Assembly: GCA_029465975.1 (NCBI GenBank)
Contig: CM055761.1
Span: forward strand, 3,573,823 to 3,637,822
DNA length: 64,000 nt
Source: Dallia pectoralis
Lineage: Eukaryota > Chordata > Actinopteri > Esociformes > Umbridae
Direction of reading: 5' to 3'
Position 1 is the stretch's first letter. Each line of letters starts with the position of its first letter. A model generated the notes under the pieces. It saw nothing but the letters and a program-made list of their open reading frames with translations, ran no database searches and was not told where the DNA came from. This document shows positions 22,260 to 35,700 of the stretch, in pieces. A program made the translations under genes and the position numbers.

Positions 22260-23754
22260 GGCATTAGATTATTGTAAGATATTCAACACAATTCATTCCA
22301 ATGCATTTAAAAAAAATCAGGTTATAACAGAAGTGAGTAGAGAGAGCACAAAGACAAATGTTATGAATGACAAATCATCTTGACATCGATGGTCTAACTC
22401 TGTTTCACCTGCTTTTATTCTGAAGTCGACAGCGTTACGACGAGCTGGTCCGGATGGTGGTGGATATTGCCACGTCACAACGGCAATGCATCATTCCTCC
22501 TGCCCGTAAATAAAGCACCGTGCAGTAAAAACGCCAGCCAGACAGACATAGACTGAATGCAATGTCTCAACCATTACCTTTACATGGACAATGTGTGTCC
22601 CGAAAAGAGGTTTCACATCGAGGTTAGACAGAGGACCTTAGCGGAAGTACACACACAGTACTGCTGAAGCAGATCTATTAATAACCCGTGATTCAGAATG
22701 CGTTTCCTCTCGCCAGCGGATGCGGGGGAAGCTGTGCTCAAAAGTCGGGCGCACTACTGTAGGGGAGAGCGGGGATGGGTGTCACATGGGTATATTTATA
22801 ATGGAATACCATGCATTCTGTAGAGTATTGCAGATGAGTATGTCCCAAACCATAGTACGTTGAACATAGTAAGTGCTCGGATAATCTACTATTTAGGGTG
22901 GATTTTGGAAGAATGCACCAGCGCATGCTTTTTGAGGGTAAAATAGGTTTAAAACCAAGCGTGCGGTAAAATATGTGTGTTTGGGGGACCGTCTAGTATT
23001 TTCACTTGAAGAAAATGTCTGTTTACTGATAAAAGAAATATGTATATTGTTGTGCTATGAATTGAATTAGTTTTGGCAGTATAAAAGTAATCTTCAGTCT
23101 GGCGAGCTCAATTTTTATTAGAGTAAAATACTACTAACATGGGTTTATAAACAGTTTAAGCTATTAAAAGCCACACAGATCGTAGATGCTATTTTTTGGA
23201 AGCTAACTTTTCATTAAAAACGTTAGTCAATTAAACACAATCCTTAACGGTGTCTAGCTAAATATTCAACCTTAGCTGTTAAAGCGCAACAAAATAGTCT
23301 AATGTTGAGATGCAATTTTAGGACACGGTAGTATCCCAATACTGGCATACAAGCTTATCAAATACGAAACAGTACGTAATTCAACATCACCTGCTTCAGC
23401 CACAACGTTTATTACATAGCATATACTATTCTCAGCACCACGGTGCAGAAGCTAGCTACATCTTACATTTGAAATAAAGCCCTCAAGATCTTCTTATTCA
23501 TCATCGAGTTTTACGCCTCATAAACACTGTTCACTTGAGACATCAAGCTCTGCATCAGGGTTTGTTACACATTATTGACCAAAAGTTTGCAATCGACTCA
23601 GTCAGGATAGCTGTCACGATTTATAGATTCAAACTAACAGCCATTTTTTTTTATCAGTTGCTAAAAAAAATATATTTCACCAGTCAGCTTTACGAAAACA
23701 TTAATATGCATGATACTTGGATGCAAGTTGCGATAATGAATGCAGTTTTTGACA
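22260..23754. other. Gene-free stretch upstream of st3gal3 copy A
   Basis: Unique, moderately AT-rich DNA. It must hold copy A's promoter or first untranslated exon if the gene is expressed, but no core promoter motif stands out. Confidence 0.4.
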
Positions 23755-23895
23755 TACAGTGGATATAAAAAGACTACACACCCCTTTTTGTGATACAAAA
23801 AAATGAAAGATAAATCATGTCAGAACCTTTTCCACCTTTAATGTGACCAATAATGGGGACAACTGAAAAACAAACTGAAATCTTCGAGGGTGAAA
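23755..23895. mobile_element. Tc1-like/MITE end fragment
   Basis: Begins TACAGTGGATATAAAAAGAC then 'tacacaccccttttt' and 'aagataaatcatgtcagaaccttttccacctttaatg'. The same sequence, better preserved, is at 59671-59904. No matching right end was found, so this copy looks truncated. Confidence 0.6.
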
Positions 23896-24799
23896 AATTC
23901 AAACCTTGAGATCACTGTCTTGCTACATGATGCACATGAACTTCCGCTTTATCCAGCAGACGATACAGATCTCAAAATCTCCTGTCAAGACTTGTCAAGT
24001 CTCCCAGAAGAATGTTCTATGAACAGGGTTAACAACAGTGGAGCTATCACCAAATGCCTTGGCCACCTACTTTTATCCAAACATAGTTTTTTTATCCAAG
24101 CCATTTTCTGCATAATCTGGTCAAATCAAGTTGGCACTCAAAAATGTACAACATAACGAGAATCAGGGAGATTGTTACATTTGGAAAATCTTTATTTTTA
24201 ACGCTTATGTTATCGTTTCTGTGTAAACCCCCTTAGAGCACTGGCAAATGTGGATGGACATTTAGGAGACTAAACTGTTGGATTCAACACTGGATTTCAA
24301 GGTATCAAAGTCCAGCTGAAACACTGTGGTCATGTCTATGAAATTTAACACCTTTACTTGTGAGAATCATTTAAAATGCATAACAGGTACTTCTTTCACA
24401 ATACTAAGTGTTTGAGTGTTGATCGTGACATTACGACAATGCCGAAAAGAGGCACGAAAGGGGCTCAATGCTGTCTGGAGTGAAGCGTTATAATTCAGAT
24501 TATGTTGATTACGGTCGCTGTGCTGTTAAAACTTCCTGGTTGAGCAAGCAGTGTTATAAGTAGTGGCATGACTTGGCTAAATGCGAATCGAAGGGAATAC
24601 ATCTCATCTTTCACCAGTGGCAACAAGTCACGTCCACAATTGTGAATTCAACATCGCTAGAGGACATTGCTAAATATAAAATGGAGAAAAATGTCTGCTT
24701 TGCATAACATAGTTCTTTTTCCAAACTAAGCCCTTATACGGCCTGGTAAGGTGTCACAAAGGACACAGACAGACCGTCACCAATAGTTACCAGGTTAAA

Positions 24800-25378
24800 A
24801 CCTAATGTTATGTTAACCTGTGCCACAGTTTTGTACAATGGTTGCTCTCCGGCCGACCGGAAGTCCCTGCAGCGGGTGGTGAAAACTGCCCAGCGCATCA
24901 CTGATGGCCAGCTCCCGCTATCAAAGACCTCCAGCACAAGCCATGTCTGCAGAGTGCATGGCCTTATCAGCGACCCCTCAAACCCAAGTGAGAAATTGTT
25001 TGCCCCCCCGCCATCGGGCAAGTGGCACTGTTCACTATACACCTGCTGAACTCTGACACCCTACGGTTACCTTGCCCAACACACTGCTTCCTCTTCACAT
25101 TACTTCTTATTTGCACAATGCTTACTGTTTGTACTCCCCATTTGCCACTTGCACAGATGCTTTCCGCGTTTGTTAGCCTACACATATTTGCAGTTTCTTA
25201 CACTGTTGATCCATGTAAATTGCACAATCTTACATTGCCCTTAATCTCATTTGACGTTGGCACATTGACACACTGTCCTGCATTCCATTTTTGCACTTCT
25301 GGTTGGACGCAAACTGCATTTCGTTGTACTGCACTTGATCTGTTCAATGACAATAAAGTTGAAGCTTATCTAATCTAA
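24800..25378 (+). mobile_element. L2/CR1-type LINE 3' fragment with 3' UTR
   Basis: Forward translation gives CSPADRKSLQRVVKTAQRIT, the conserved C-terminal tail of fish L2-like reverse-transcriptase ORFs. A 3' UTR follows, ending 'tttcgttgtactgcacttgatctgttcaatgacaataaagttgaa', the usual tail. It is a 5'-truncated relic. Confidence 0.8.
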
Positions 25379-25732
25379 AAAGGTTTAATGTCAACAGGAT
25401 GCATGTCAGTTTCTCAAGTAAGGAATACATTTACTGTAGCTACATTTAAAAGATGTCTATGTGAAGGTGATGAGCTGTCTGTTCTAGCAGTTAATACACA
25501 GCTTTGACACTCGTCAATAATACACACAGACTCTTAACCGTGCCCTCTAAGCTTATATCAGATGTTTCGTTTGAATATTTTTCACCTTGTAGAATAATAA
25601 CACCCAAGGAATCACTGACTAGTGGTGCTGACTAGCTTACATCAGCAACACATTCACTGTTACAGCCAGTCCATAGCCTTACCTGAGGTCAAAATAACAA
25701 CAAACAGTTAAACATGTCAACCACAACAACAT

Positions 25733-26897
25733 CTGAGGTAGACTGCCTGATTGATAGGTAACGACCTAAGGTAGGCTGCCTGATTGATAGGTAACAACAT
25801 AAGGTAGACTGCCTGATTGATAGGTAACTACCTAAGGTAGACTGCCTGAGTGATAGGTAACAACCTAAGGTAGACTGCCTGAGTGATAGGTAACAACCTA
25901 AGGTAGACTGCCTGATTGATATGTAACTACCTAAGGTAGACTGCCTGAGTGATAGGTAACAACCTAAGGTAGACTGCCTGATTGATAGGTAACAACCTAA
26001 GGTAGACTGCCTGATTGATAGGTAACGACCTAAGGTAGGCTGCCTGATTGATAGGTAACAACATAAGGTAGACTGCCTGATTGATAGGTAACAACATAAG
26101 GTAGACTGCCTGATTGATAGGTAACTACCTAAGGTAGACTGCCTGAGTGATAGGTAACAACCTAAGGTAGACTGCCTGAGTGATAGGTAACAACCTAAGG
26201 TAGACTGCCTGATTGATATGTAACTACCTAAGGTAGACTGCCTGAGTGATAGGTAACAACCTAAGGTAGACTGCCTGATTGATAGGTAACAACCTAAGGT
26301 AGACTGCCTGATTGATAGGTAACGACCTAAGGTAGGCTGCCTGATTGATAGGTAACAACCTAAGGTAGACTGCCTGACTGATTTGTAACGACCTAAGGTA
26401 GACTGCCTGATTGATAGGTAACGACATAAGGTAGACTGCCTGATTGATATGTAACGACCTAAGGTAGACTGCCTGATTGATAGGTAACAACCTAAAGTAG
26501 ACTGCCTGATTGATAGGTAACAACCTAAGGTAGACTGCCTGATTGATATGTAACGACATAAGGTAGACTGCCTGATTGATATGTAACGACCTAAGGTAGA
26601 CTGCCTGATTGATATGTAACGACATAAGGTAGACTGCCTGATTGATAGGTAACAACCTAAGGTAGACTGCCTGATTGATATGTAACGACATAAGGTAGAC
26701 TGCCTGATTGATATGTAACGACATAAGGTAGACTGCCTGATTGATAGGTAACGACCTAAGGTACACTGCCTGATTGATATGTAACGACATAAGGTAGACT
26801 GCTTGATTGATATGTAACGACCTAAAGGTAGGCTGCCTGATTGATATGTAACGACCTAAGGTAGACTGCCTGATTGATATGTAACGACATAAGGTAA
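25733..26897. repeat. Minisatellite, 33-bp unit, about 35 copies, with higher-order structure
   Basis: The unit AAGGTAGACTGCCTGATTGA taggtaacaacct repeats over about 1.16 kb. Variant units (gagtgatagg, gatatg, acgaccta, actaccta, aacaacata) recur in the same order in blocks of 8-9 units, e.g. from about 25760 and again from about 26023. Because 33 is a multiple of 3, a 188-codon minus-strand frame of 11-residue repeats stays open; I consider it non-coding. Confidence 0.97.
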
Positions 26898-26899
26898 AC

Positions 26900-28900
26900 T
26901 AGGGTCCTATTGGATGCTGTCTCTCTCTTTCTATCTCCTGAAGCAGCAACACACTTGTCTCCAGGCACACAACAGGTAGGTGGATTCACCCACCAAAAGT
27001 CTCTGGGGCAGTTTGAGAAGTGGTCTTAGTGGTGGTAACCTCTGTCCTTATATGCTGGGTTTGTGAAGGGAAAACAGGGTGGGGTGAGGCAAAGAAAATC
27101 TCAATTTCCAACGTCACCTTGGAATATCCTGGGCCAGTTTTGCTGACACAGATTATGCTAAATCAGGAATTCTCCTGTATCCTGTACAAAAACGTCTATT
27201 AAGATGGATTTTTGTCCACGACTAGGCTTACTGTTTATTTGAAATTCGTATAGAAGGTATACATTCTCATATATTTTAGTTCTGTTGTAATTAGATTTAT
27301 TTTATAAGACATATCTACTTTAATCGTACAGCTGCAATGTTTATGTACACATCTTTTGTATCTAAAGCAAACAGTTATTCCAGATAACAAAAGACTAATA
27401 GAATGCAGTAATTCTAAATAAGTTACTGATTGGAGGGTTACTGCTGCATAGGGAATAATATGTCCACCAATAATAAACCGCTTCAAACCTTTTACCATCG
27501 TTATGCAAACACACTGACCCCCTTTACCCTCTCCCTTTGTCATTAAAAGTCGCTCTAGTAGGCTATATACATTATAATATATAGTATATTGTTAACAGGC
27601 ACCATCACAGGTATGAGCTCATATTTACACATTAAAATGCATTCGCTACAAAACATTGTAGTTGAACATTGTCAATAAAAAACACATACACATGCACTGA
27701 AAACCAGGACATTGTCTGAAATACTGACGTTTTTTACTCACCACTTTTCGCCCGAAACGCATTTTCCACGCCGTTTATTCCCCCGACAATAAGCTCTCTA
27801 AAATACCTTTGCATCAGTCACTCAACTGTATCAAGTAGAACGTCCTTCAAAATAAAAGTCGCAACGCACTTACACTGATAAATAGTCATGTTTGATTTAT
27901 GCACATACAGTATACATATAATGGACATTATGCTACATTGTAATTCATCCCAAATATAATTCATCCAAAATATGGCAATTATAAATGTAGCAAACTGGGT
28001 GTTTGAATCAATTAATGTGTGTATACATAAACATATGTTTAACGTTTATTGGAAATGCATGAATCACTATTTGTTCTCTATTTACTTATTTCCATTTTCA
28101 TATATTTCTTTATTTACCTTTATATTATTGTATTTCCTTATATGGGACAATCATTTGGGACCAAGACAGCATGAACACCAGTGTAACAATGAGAACAATC
28201 TAGTCATGTCCCTGAATAATTTAAAACATACAAAGAGAAAGGAAAGAATGGAAACATGAGTCCTATGAATGAATTTGGAGAAACCATGTTATTTTAACAG
28301 CATACAAAAGGCAGGGTTGGCTGAACAAATTCCTTGTTTGTCGTATACATACTTGGCAATAAAAATACTTCAGATTCTGATTAGACAAAGGTAGATATCA
28401 CAAGAGATAAAAAAACATACAAAAATAATTAACAGTTTAAGAGCAGGTTTGGTCACAATACATATGTCCAAAATCTCAGCTGGTAGACGAGACCGGACTA
28501 TGATGTGATGGGCAGAACGCTGGAGGTAGATTCTTCTGCTGTTGTATGCAAATTTGGGGTTGCGTGACATTGCCGTGCAGTCACCGTACCTTTTTTTTTT
28601 TTTTACAGAAAATTACCATATTAATAATATCTATCACCATGTTGTCAACAAATATCACTGGATTAAATTAAAAACAAAATATATTTCTTCATCCAAAGTC
28701 ATCATAAGCGACAAAAGATCATCAGAGTAAGCTATGTTGCTTCAACAGTACCCTCAGTTAGCTCAGGAACAGTAACCTCAAATTGCTGTGCCGCAATGCA
28801 AATCAGTGCTTTATTTAATACCAACCTGCTGGTTATATAGTCAAGAAAATGAAACGGACAGTTTCTGGTTGTCGTTAACATTTAAACTAGGAATGTCTGA
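26900..28900. other. Gene-free intergenic stretch between st3gal3 copies
   Basis: AT-rich unique sequence with no supported gene, exon or transposon end. Confidence 0.45.
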
Positions 28901-28907
28901 GTCAGGC

Positions 28908-29388
28908 CAAGCTGTAATATCATCCATGCATTAGATCAGTTATAGCTGTAATATCATCCATGCATTAGCCAGTTATGGCTGTAATATCATCCATGCATTA
29001 GCCAGTTATGGCTGTAATATCATCCATGCATTAGCCAGTTATAGCTGTAATATCATCCATGCATTAGCCAGTTATAGCTGTAATATCATCCATGCATTAG
29101 CCAGTTATAGCTGTAATATCATCCATGCATTAGCCAGTTATAGCTGTAATATCATCCATGCATTAGCCAGTTATGGCTGTAATATCATCCTAGAATTAGC
29201 CAGTTATAGCTGTAATATCATCCATGCATTAGCCAGTTATAGCTGTAATATCATCCATGCATTAGCCAGTTATAGCTGTAATATCATCCATGCATTAGCC
29301 AGTTATGGCTGTAATATCATCAATGCATTAGCCAGTTATGGCTGTAATATCATCCATGCATTAGCCAGGCATAGCTGTAATATCAAAT
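28908..29388. repeat. Minisatellite, 33-bp unit, about 14 copies
   Basis: The unit GCTGTAATATCATCCATGCA ttagccagttata repeats with a few variants (gttatgg, tagaattag). It ends about 290 bases beyond the st3gal3 copy B stop codon, so it lies in or next to the copy B 3' UTR. Confidence 0.97.
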
Positions 29389-29678
29389 GCTGTCACAAAT
29401 TGCAATAATTCAGAAAATTATCATCCGTCTCCTTTAGCACATCTCAATTCAGTAAAAAAAAGGCATGTAGCCAACAGTTTGTAGCCCCTGTTTAGAGTGT
29501 TCTAGATTGTTCCACTGTAGTTAAGTACAGATTCGGTGTTTTTAGTGTTCTCCTGTCATCACAAAGATTCAGAAACTGTTACCAGCCTTTTGTTCTGAAG
29601 ATGGTATGACTCAGAGCTAGGCAACAATGCTTCCTTTGTTTCTCCGATATCTCTGGATCTGGGATTGGTTGAACGTTG

Positions 29679-29786
29679 TCATAAGCACTTTGACCTAAGA
29701 ATTCCATTGGTCAAGTCCCGTATAACACCCTCCTTTAGCAGCTTAATCAGGAACTCCTTCTCTTGACAGATGTTATGAGTCGACGA
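29679..29786 (-). CDS. st3gal3: st3gal3 copy B exon 10 (motif VS, stop)
   Basis: 108 nt, acceptor ctttacag. Encodes SSTHNICQEKEFLIKLLKEG then VIRDLTNGILRSKCL and TGA at 29679-29681. His and Glu of motif VS are present. Human ends at the Ile of DLSSGI. Confidence 0.92.
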   Translation of the reverse strand, partial: SSTHNICQEKEFLIKLLKEGVIRDLTNGILRSKCL

Positions 29787-32700
29787 CTGTAAAGAGGAAA
29801 CAGCGGGGGGTCCGGAGAGAAAAAATGGGATTAGTGAGATTGAATCAGATAAGAGATGAAAATAGGCAGAATTATAGTAGTGGGATATGAGAGCTAGCCA
29901 CCGGTATTTATACGTTTGGTATTATATACGTTTGGTATTTTATAAGTTTGGTATTTTACGAGAGATTCGGGCAAAAAGGCCCACAGTCTTTATTTAGGGC
30001 CCCAGCAGATTCAATTGTGCTGTGTCCATTTTGAAGTACATTCTACTTTTAATCCCAGATTCTCAGCGGCTGCAAAAGCCAGAGGTACATTATGAACACG
30101 AAAGAAGACCTGATGGGAACAGATTATTGTTGTGGGCAGCAAAACTACTGTGTATAGAGACCAATGACCAAACAGGCCAGCATCTATAGTGTTTATGTCC
30201 CAGTCGACCTTCCTCCTTCCGGGCAAAGCTCTGAGCTCAGGGCCTCCCAGTAGAGAGCTGGGAAATCTGTCATAGAGAAGATGGAATTTGCTAGGTAGAA
30301 GAATTAGGGATATTTGTCACCGTCCTGTCACGTTTTCTTCTGTCTTGTTTTATTGTTTTTTGTCATTTGTTAGATTTCGACACCTGGTTGGGCAATTGTG
30401 TCTTCGGGTTCTCACACGTCTATACCTTTCTAAGAAAAATACACAATGACACCTGGTTGGGCAATTGTGTCCTCAAATTCTCACACGGCTAAACCTGAGG
30501 AGAGTAAGGTGTAGTGCAGGGAAGCCAAATGCGGGGAGCCAGGTATCACGTCCGCTGTACTTTATTTACCATAGAGCAAACACAGAACGGGAAGAAAACA
30601 TATAACTGGACCTGAAATAAAAATTTGCATCACAATGGTCACTGGTACCTCATTCATGGCTGCCATCCTAGTGTTTTCATAGTAGTGAAGGGGTGCGTGG
30701 GGCTTTCCCATGTCATAGCCAAAACCGGCCACGTCTACCTCATCACAGTTATGAAGCGCCATCGTTATGGCAACTGCCCCCAGCGTCGGAATATTCTAGA
30801 GAACAAAGAAGAGGACAATTGTCTGTGAAACAGGGCGGCAAGTAAAAACGCGTAAATGATTAAAGAAGCCTTGTTTTCAAATGTATATTTTGGGCTGAAT
30901 GTGTAATGTGGTTTATATATATGCATAATATAGACGTAGAATTGCTATCATTCCATAACATTTCAAGTTCAAAGTTGTTTTGGTGACATTGGGCACAAGT
31001 CGGCACATGTATGAAATAGTAAACCATTTTTGGGGAACTTTGTTGGCTCAACACGGGCCAACAATCAGGGACCGACTCTTTAACAGATCTTCTGCTGGTG
31101 GGACAACTCTCCCCCCCCTCTCCCCCCTCGCCGCTCCCTCTCCCTCCCCTCCGCTCCCTCTCCCCCCACCCTCCCCCCTCCCTCTCCCCCTCTCCCCCCT
31201 CTCTCCATCTATATATAATCAATGACTGAAAGTAAACAATGTAAAAACCCCTGATCTTAAAAATCCGGAATCATTTTGTATATATTTTGTACGTATATTT
31301 TATTGTACTAGAAATGAACTTCTTTTCCAGTCTCTCACCCCTCTCATTACCTGTTCGTTGTATCGAGGCAGGCCGATCAACTTGAAGGCTGCTTCCTGTA
31401 TGAAATATGGGTTCAGGATTCTCATGTCACCGGGTTCCCTGGGGATGTGTTGCGCCACAGACTTCCAGAACATCTCTACGTTATACTGAGAAAAATTATG
31501 GGGGACACAAAAAGAGAACAGTGTATTTAAGTAGCATGAACATGTCTCCCAGAGATAATGACAAATGAAGAGGTTGCTAACACCTTAAAACCACTCATAT
31601 AACACACACACACACACACGAGCTGGTCGATGTTGTGTCACGCTAGTGGGTACATTGTATTACATTGTTTCCAGGGAACCAACATTTCAACGCGGTGTGT
31701 CATGACTCTTGCGTAAGTAAAAGGTCGCTCCAATTGAACCACGTGCTCCCAACCTTGACATAAAAAAAATGCCTCACCATCCTCCTTTTGAAGATCATAG
31801 AGCGCAGCCACTGGAAATCTGAAGATTTGAACGCAGACAGCACAAACAGGGAGTCTGTTTCGTAGAGTTCTGGGTTTTGAAAGGCTCCCTCTGGGTAGGT
31901 GATACGCATGGTGGTTCTGCTGCCCACATCCTTCTCATAACCTCTCACTGGGGCATTGTTCAACCTGCAACACACACAGGTCAACTGGCAGGAACCACAG
32001 GGTTCTATAAAATCATAATAACTACAGGGTTCCATAATCACAGGGTTTCATAAATACAGGGTTCTATAATAACTACAGGGTTTTATAAACACAGGGTTCC
32101 ATACACACAAGGTTCTATAACCACAGGGTTCTATACACACAGGGTTCCATACACACAGGGTTCTATAAACACAGGGTTCCATGATCACACACGCTGGGCT
32201 ATATTACATGTACAACCTTATGAAGTTAAAGAGTACAAAAACATGTTAATTGGTTGAAAGTAATTGAATGTGTAAAGTTATCTAATCACTTTTTGTATGT
32301 ATTAATATGTTCCATATTATTATTATTATTAGATTTGGTAGTGACAATAACATGGCAAGGAGAATAAGGTTTATTACGGTTATAGCAATTACGTATTGCC
32401 ATTACAAATGTTCTTGTGGTCCATCAGATTGGTTGCAAAGCTCCGCTCTGACCTTGGGATGTGCACTGATAAAATTTTATTAAAAAACACATTACGGAGT
32501 GAAGCTAAAGTTTAAGCAACTTAACTGACCTGACAATCAAATCGTACGCGTCAATTCTCACACCCATAGACTTGTTGGTCAGAATGCCACCATTTCCCAC
32601 GACGATGCACTTCTTACAACTCAGACTGGAATAGCAGGGAAAACAAGCAGCAGAAAATAAAGTTTTACGTGAGCAATGTGAGGAAAATTCCTTGTACTGA

Positions 32701-35700
32701 ACGACAAGACGACAAGAAATTCACAGTAATTCATTTGATTATAATATTAAGCGTATTAAGTTGGGCAGCATCTTCTGGGCACCCTCACAGCCTGATGTAG
32801 TATTTACCCTATTTACTCTCAGAACTCCTACATTCCAAAGGGATAAACACATTTCCTTGAATATTATCGAACAATTGTGGACAGTTTAGGGATCAGGGCC
32901 AAAGTTATATTCCTTTTGGGAAAGCTTTGGATGATTTACAACTGTGAGAGTGCTAGAGGAAGGACATACCTGTTAAACTCTTCTCCCAATCCATAATTAT
33001 TTGTGACCTTTAAAATATAATCTAGGATCCATTCTACGGAGATAAAAGAAATACAAATAACTTATCGGTACAAAATGCATCGTAAACTCGAGCAGAAAGG
33101 AACACTATTTGCTAGGGATTGTTACCAATTCAAATACTAAATATGGAATTGGTGAATCCCTAGTTTAAGTTACTTGGCCCGGTAGACCACTTTGGTGAGC
33201 GATAAATGGCCCAAGGAAGAGTAAAGCAGAGTCTGGGCTACCACTCACATCATACAGAAATATTTGATGTGCTGTACCACCCTGTAACTGAATGAAGCAT
33301 TTGATGTGGCTACCACCCTGTTTGGAGTCCCTGGTCTGAAACAAGACCCAATTCTGTTATTGTCGGTGAGCTGCCTTCCTCTGAAAAATAAATAGATGTC
33401 ATCTAATTCAAAGAAATAAGGGAAATGTAGGTGCATACCTTGCCTTTTCGTTCCAAAAGGTAGGTAGAAGTTGCGGATCTGCGATAATGCTCTATAATTC
33501 ATGTCGAGGAACATGGGGGCAGGTTTAATAAACCTTGAGATTAATGGAGACAGAACATGTTATGGAATGAGAGCGGTAAAGCTGAGAATTAGCCCGTCTG
33601 AATAAGCAAAGACGAGTGACTGACATTATCCTGTCTGGACAACTGCCAGAAAATATGGAAACTCTGGTGCACAATCAGGAGATTTGAGAGTGCGAACGAC
33701 AGTTTTATTACCTATTAAGAAATACTACTATAGGGAATACTGTGAAAATGGGTGGTGGGGTCACTAGTCTTTACTGATGATGATTGTGATGAATCAGAAT
33801 AAAAATACATATTACGGGGATTAACTGCAAGCGTTAGATTTTTTACAATTTAAACAGGTCTGTTTTATCATCTTGTAAAATTTTCAGTTTGAAACAACTT
33901 GTTTTATTATATGAATACGGTAGGACATTGATAAAAAAAACTGTGACATAGTAACACACACGTCACATGTTTCTCATGATTGGTAAATAGCCTCAAACAT
34001 GTAGAAATGTCAGATAATGCATGAACACAAAAACATTTGTCTCACCATGGATATATGGTGGTCATCTTTTCAGCGGCGTAGCCTGACCTGCAGCTTTCCT
34101 TGGGAGTGGGAGTAAGGTGCTCTAAAGTCCTGTGGTACAAACAAGAGAGAGACAGGTCATTCAGGAGAAGGTACCTGGCAAAACATTCAATATTGTGGAG
34201 ATGCTAAATAAATAAGTAAAAGGGTAAAGCCAAATACAATGAATTAAGTGATTACTTACACATAATAATCCAGCTTCGCCAGAAATCCATGTTTGTCATA
34301 CACTAAATAAATAAGAGAGAATAAAAAATTGAGATTAGAACGAGATACAAATATTACACATGATGTTGATAATTAGAAAACTAGGAGAGAAAAAAACATA
34401 CAATCAAAGCCCAGCCAGCATAATCACCCATTCAGTCCCTCAGATCCATCTACCCCTCCCACAATGTCCTGTGCCTCTCTGAAGGACACTTGCTACACAG
34501 CAGACCGACGCCACTAATCCCAACCAGCTGGTACAGTTACTTTATATTAGATATCCCAAATCCTCCTCAACCCACGTTCATGAGATTCATGTCAACAGAG
34601 ACTCAGAGAATGACCATGACCAGCTAGTGGGAGAAAATGGCTGGGTCGGGTCAAGTAAGCAGTTGCCCTTTCCTACAGAAGCTGGCAGGATCCTGGACAC
34701 AGGTCACAGGCACAGGTCACATCTCCACACTCTGCCATCTCCAATATCTATCCCTTGGTCATGAATCACATTTATGGGCCTACATTTCTTGTGGCTAATT
34801 TCTTAACAGTAGTCTCCCTGTCCGTATCTGATATTATTGGATGACAAAACTGTATGACTTGAAAAGGGTCCTGGCTCTGTAGTGCATGACACATGTGATA
34901 ATGTATCCTATAATTTAATACCATTTGTAATAACATCATAAGCAAAAAAATCTCAGTTTCTATCGTTTCGTTGACTTGAATCAACTGCATGCACCGTGAA
35001 TGAAATTGAACCGCACTAAATCCTGCTAAATGTTGAGCCAAATTACCTGCTTATCATAACCACTAAATGTCAGCAAACAACCATATTTAAGTCGGCGTCA
35101 AAGACATGGACAAACACCACAGCCCAAATACCAAGGCCATGTGACGTACTTGTTTTAAATATTGGCTGTCACTTATACAGCCTGATTCACTCAACTTTCA
35201 ACTATAAAGCAAATAATTGACATCAAATAACGAGACAAATATCCAGGGCCTGAAGTTAACGTTTTTGGCCACCAGCCACTGTGGCAGGTGGATTTTGAAA
35301 TCTACCTGCCACAGTGGTTTTTTACCAGCCAAAATGTTTTGTGCCTAAAATAAAGGTGAATGACTCAGAAAAGCATAAGAATGGTTCTTGAACTTGTACA
35401 AAATACACATTAAAGTGCTGTCGAGTTATTAACCAACTTAACCAATCGATATTATTAAACATATGTAAAAACACAAAAGTTATGGGAAAATGCCTCAAAA
35501 TAGATTAATATATAAACAAAATCGATTGTGGCGTTTGCACTCATGCTATAGTGGCATGTGTGGTTTTTAAGATGGGAAAATAGGTTGGTTGTATTTCCTG
35601 TTGCCCGGTGTATCACCATACTGCAGGGTTTGCAGAGTACAACAGATTGAGCACTTAGTATTAAAACGTCTTTTTTATTTTTGGAACCGTCCTCCTCATC

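Noticed and set aside
26224..26790. 188-codon minus-strand frame of 11-residue repeats (NQAVYLMSLHI)
   Set aside because: Produced by a 33-bp minisatellite whose length is a multiple of three; no start context, homology or splice context.
25733..26897. CRISPR-like array of 33-bp repeats
   Set aside because: Units are contiguous with no unique spacers, and the host is a vertebrate; it is a minisatellite. The same applies to 28908-29388 and 49711-50493.
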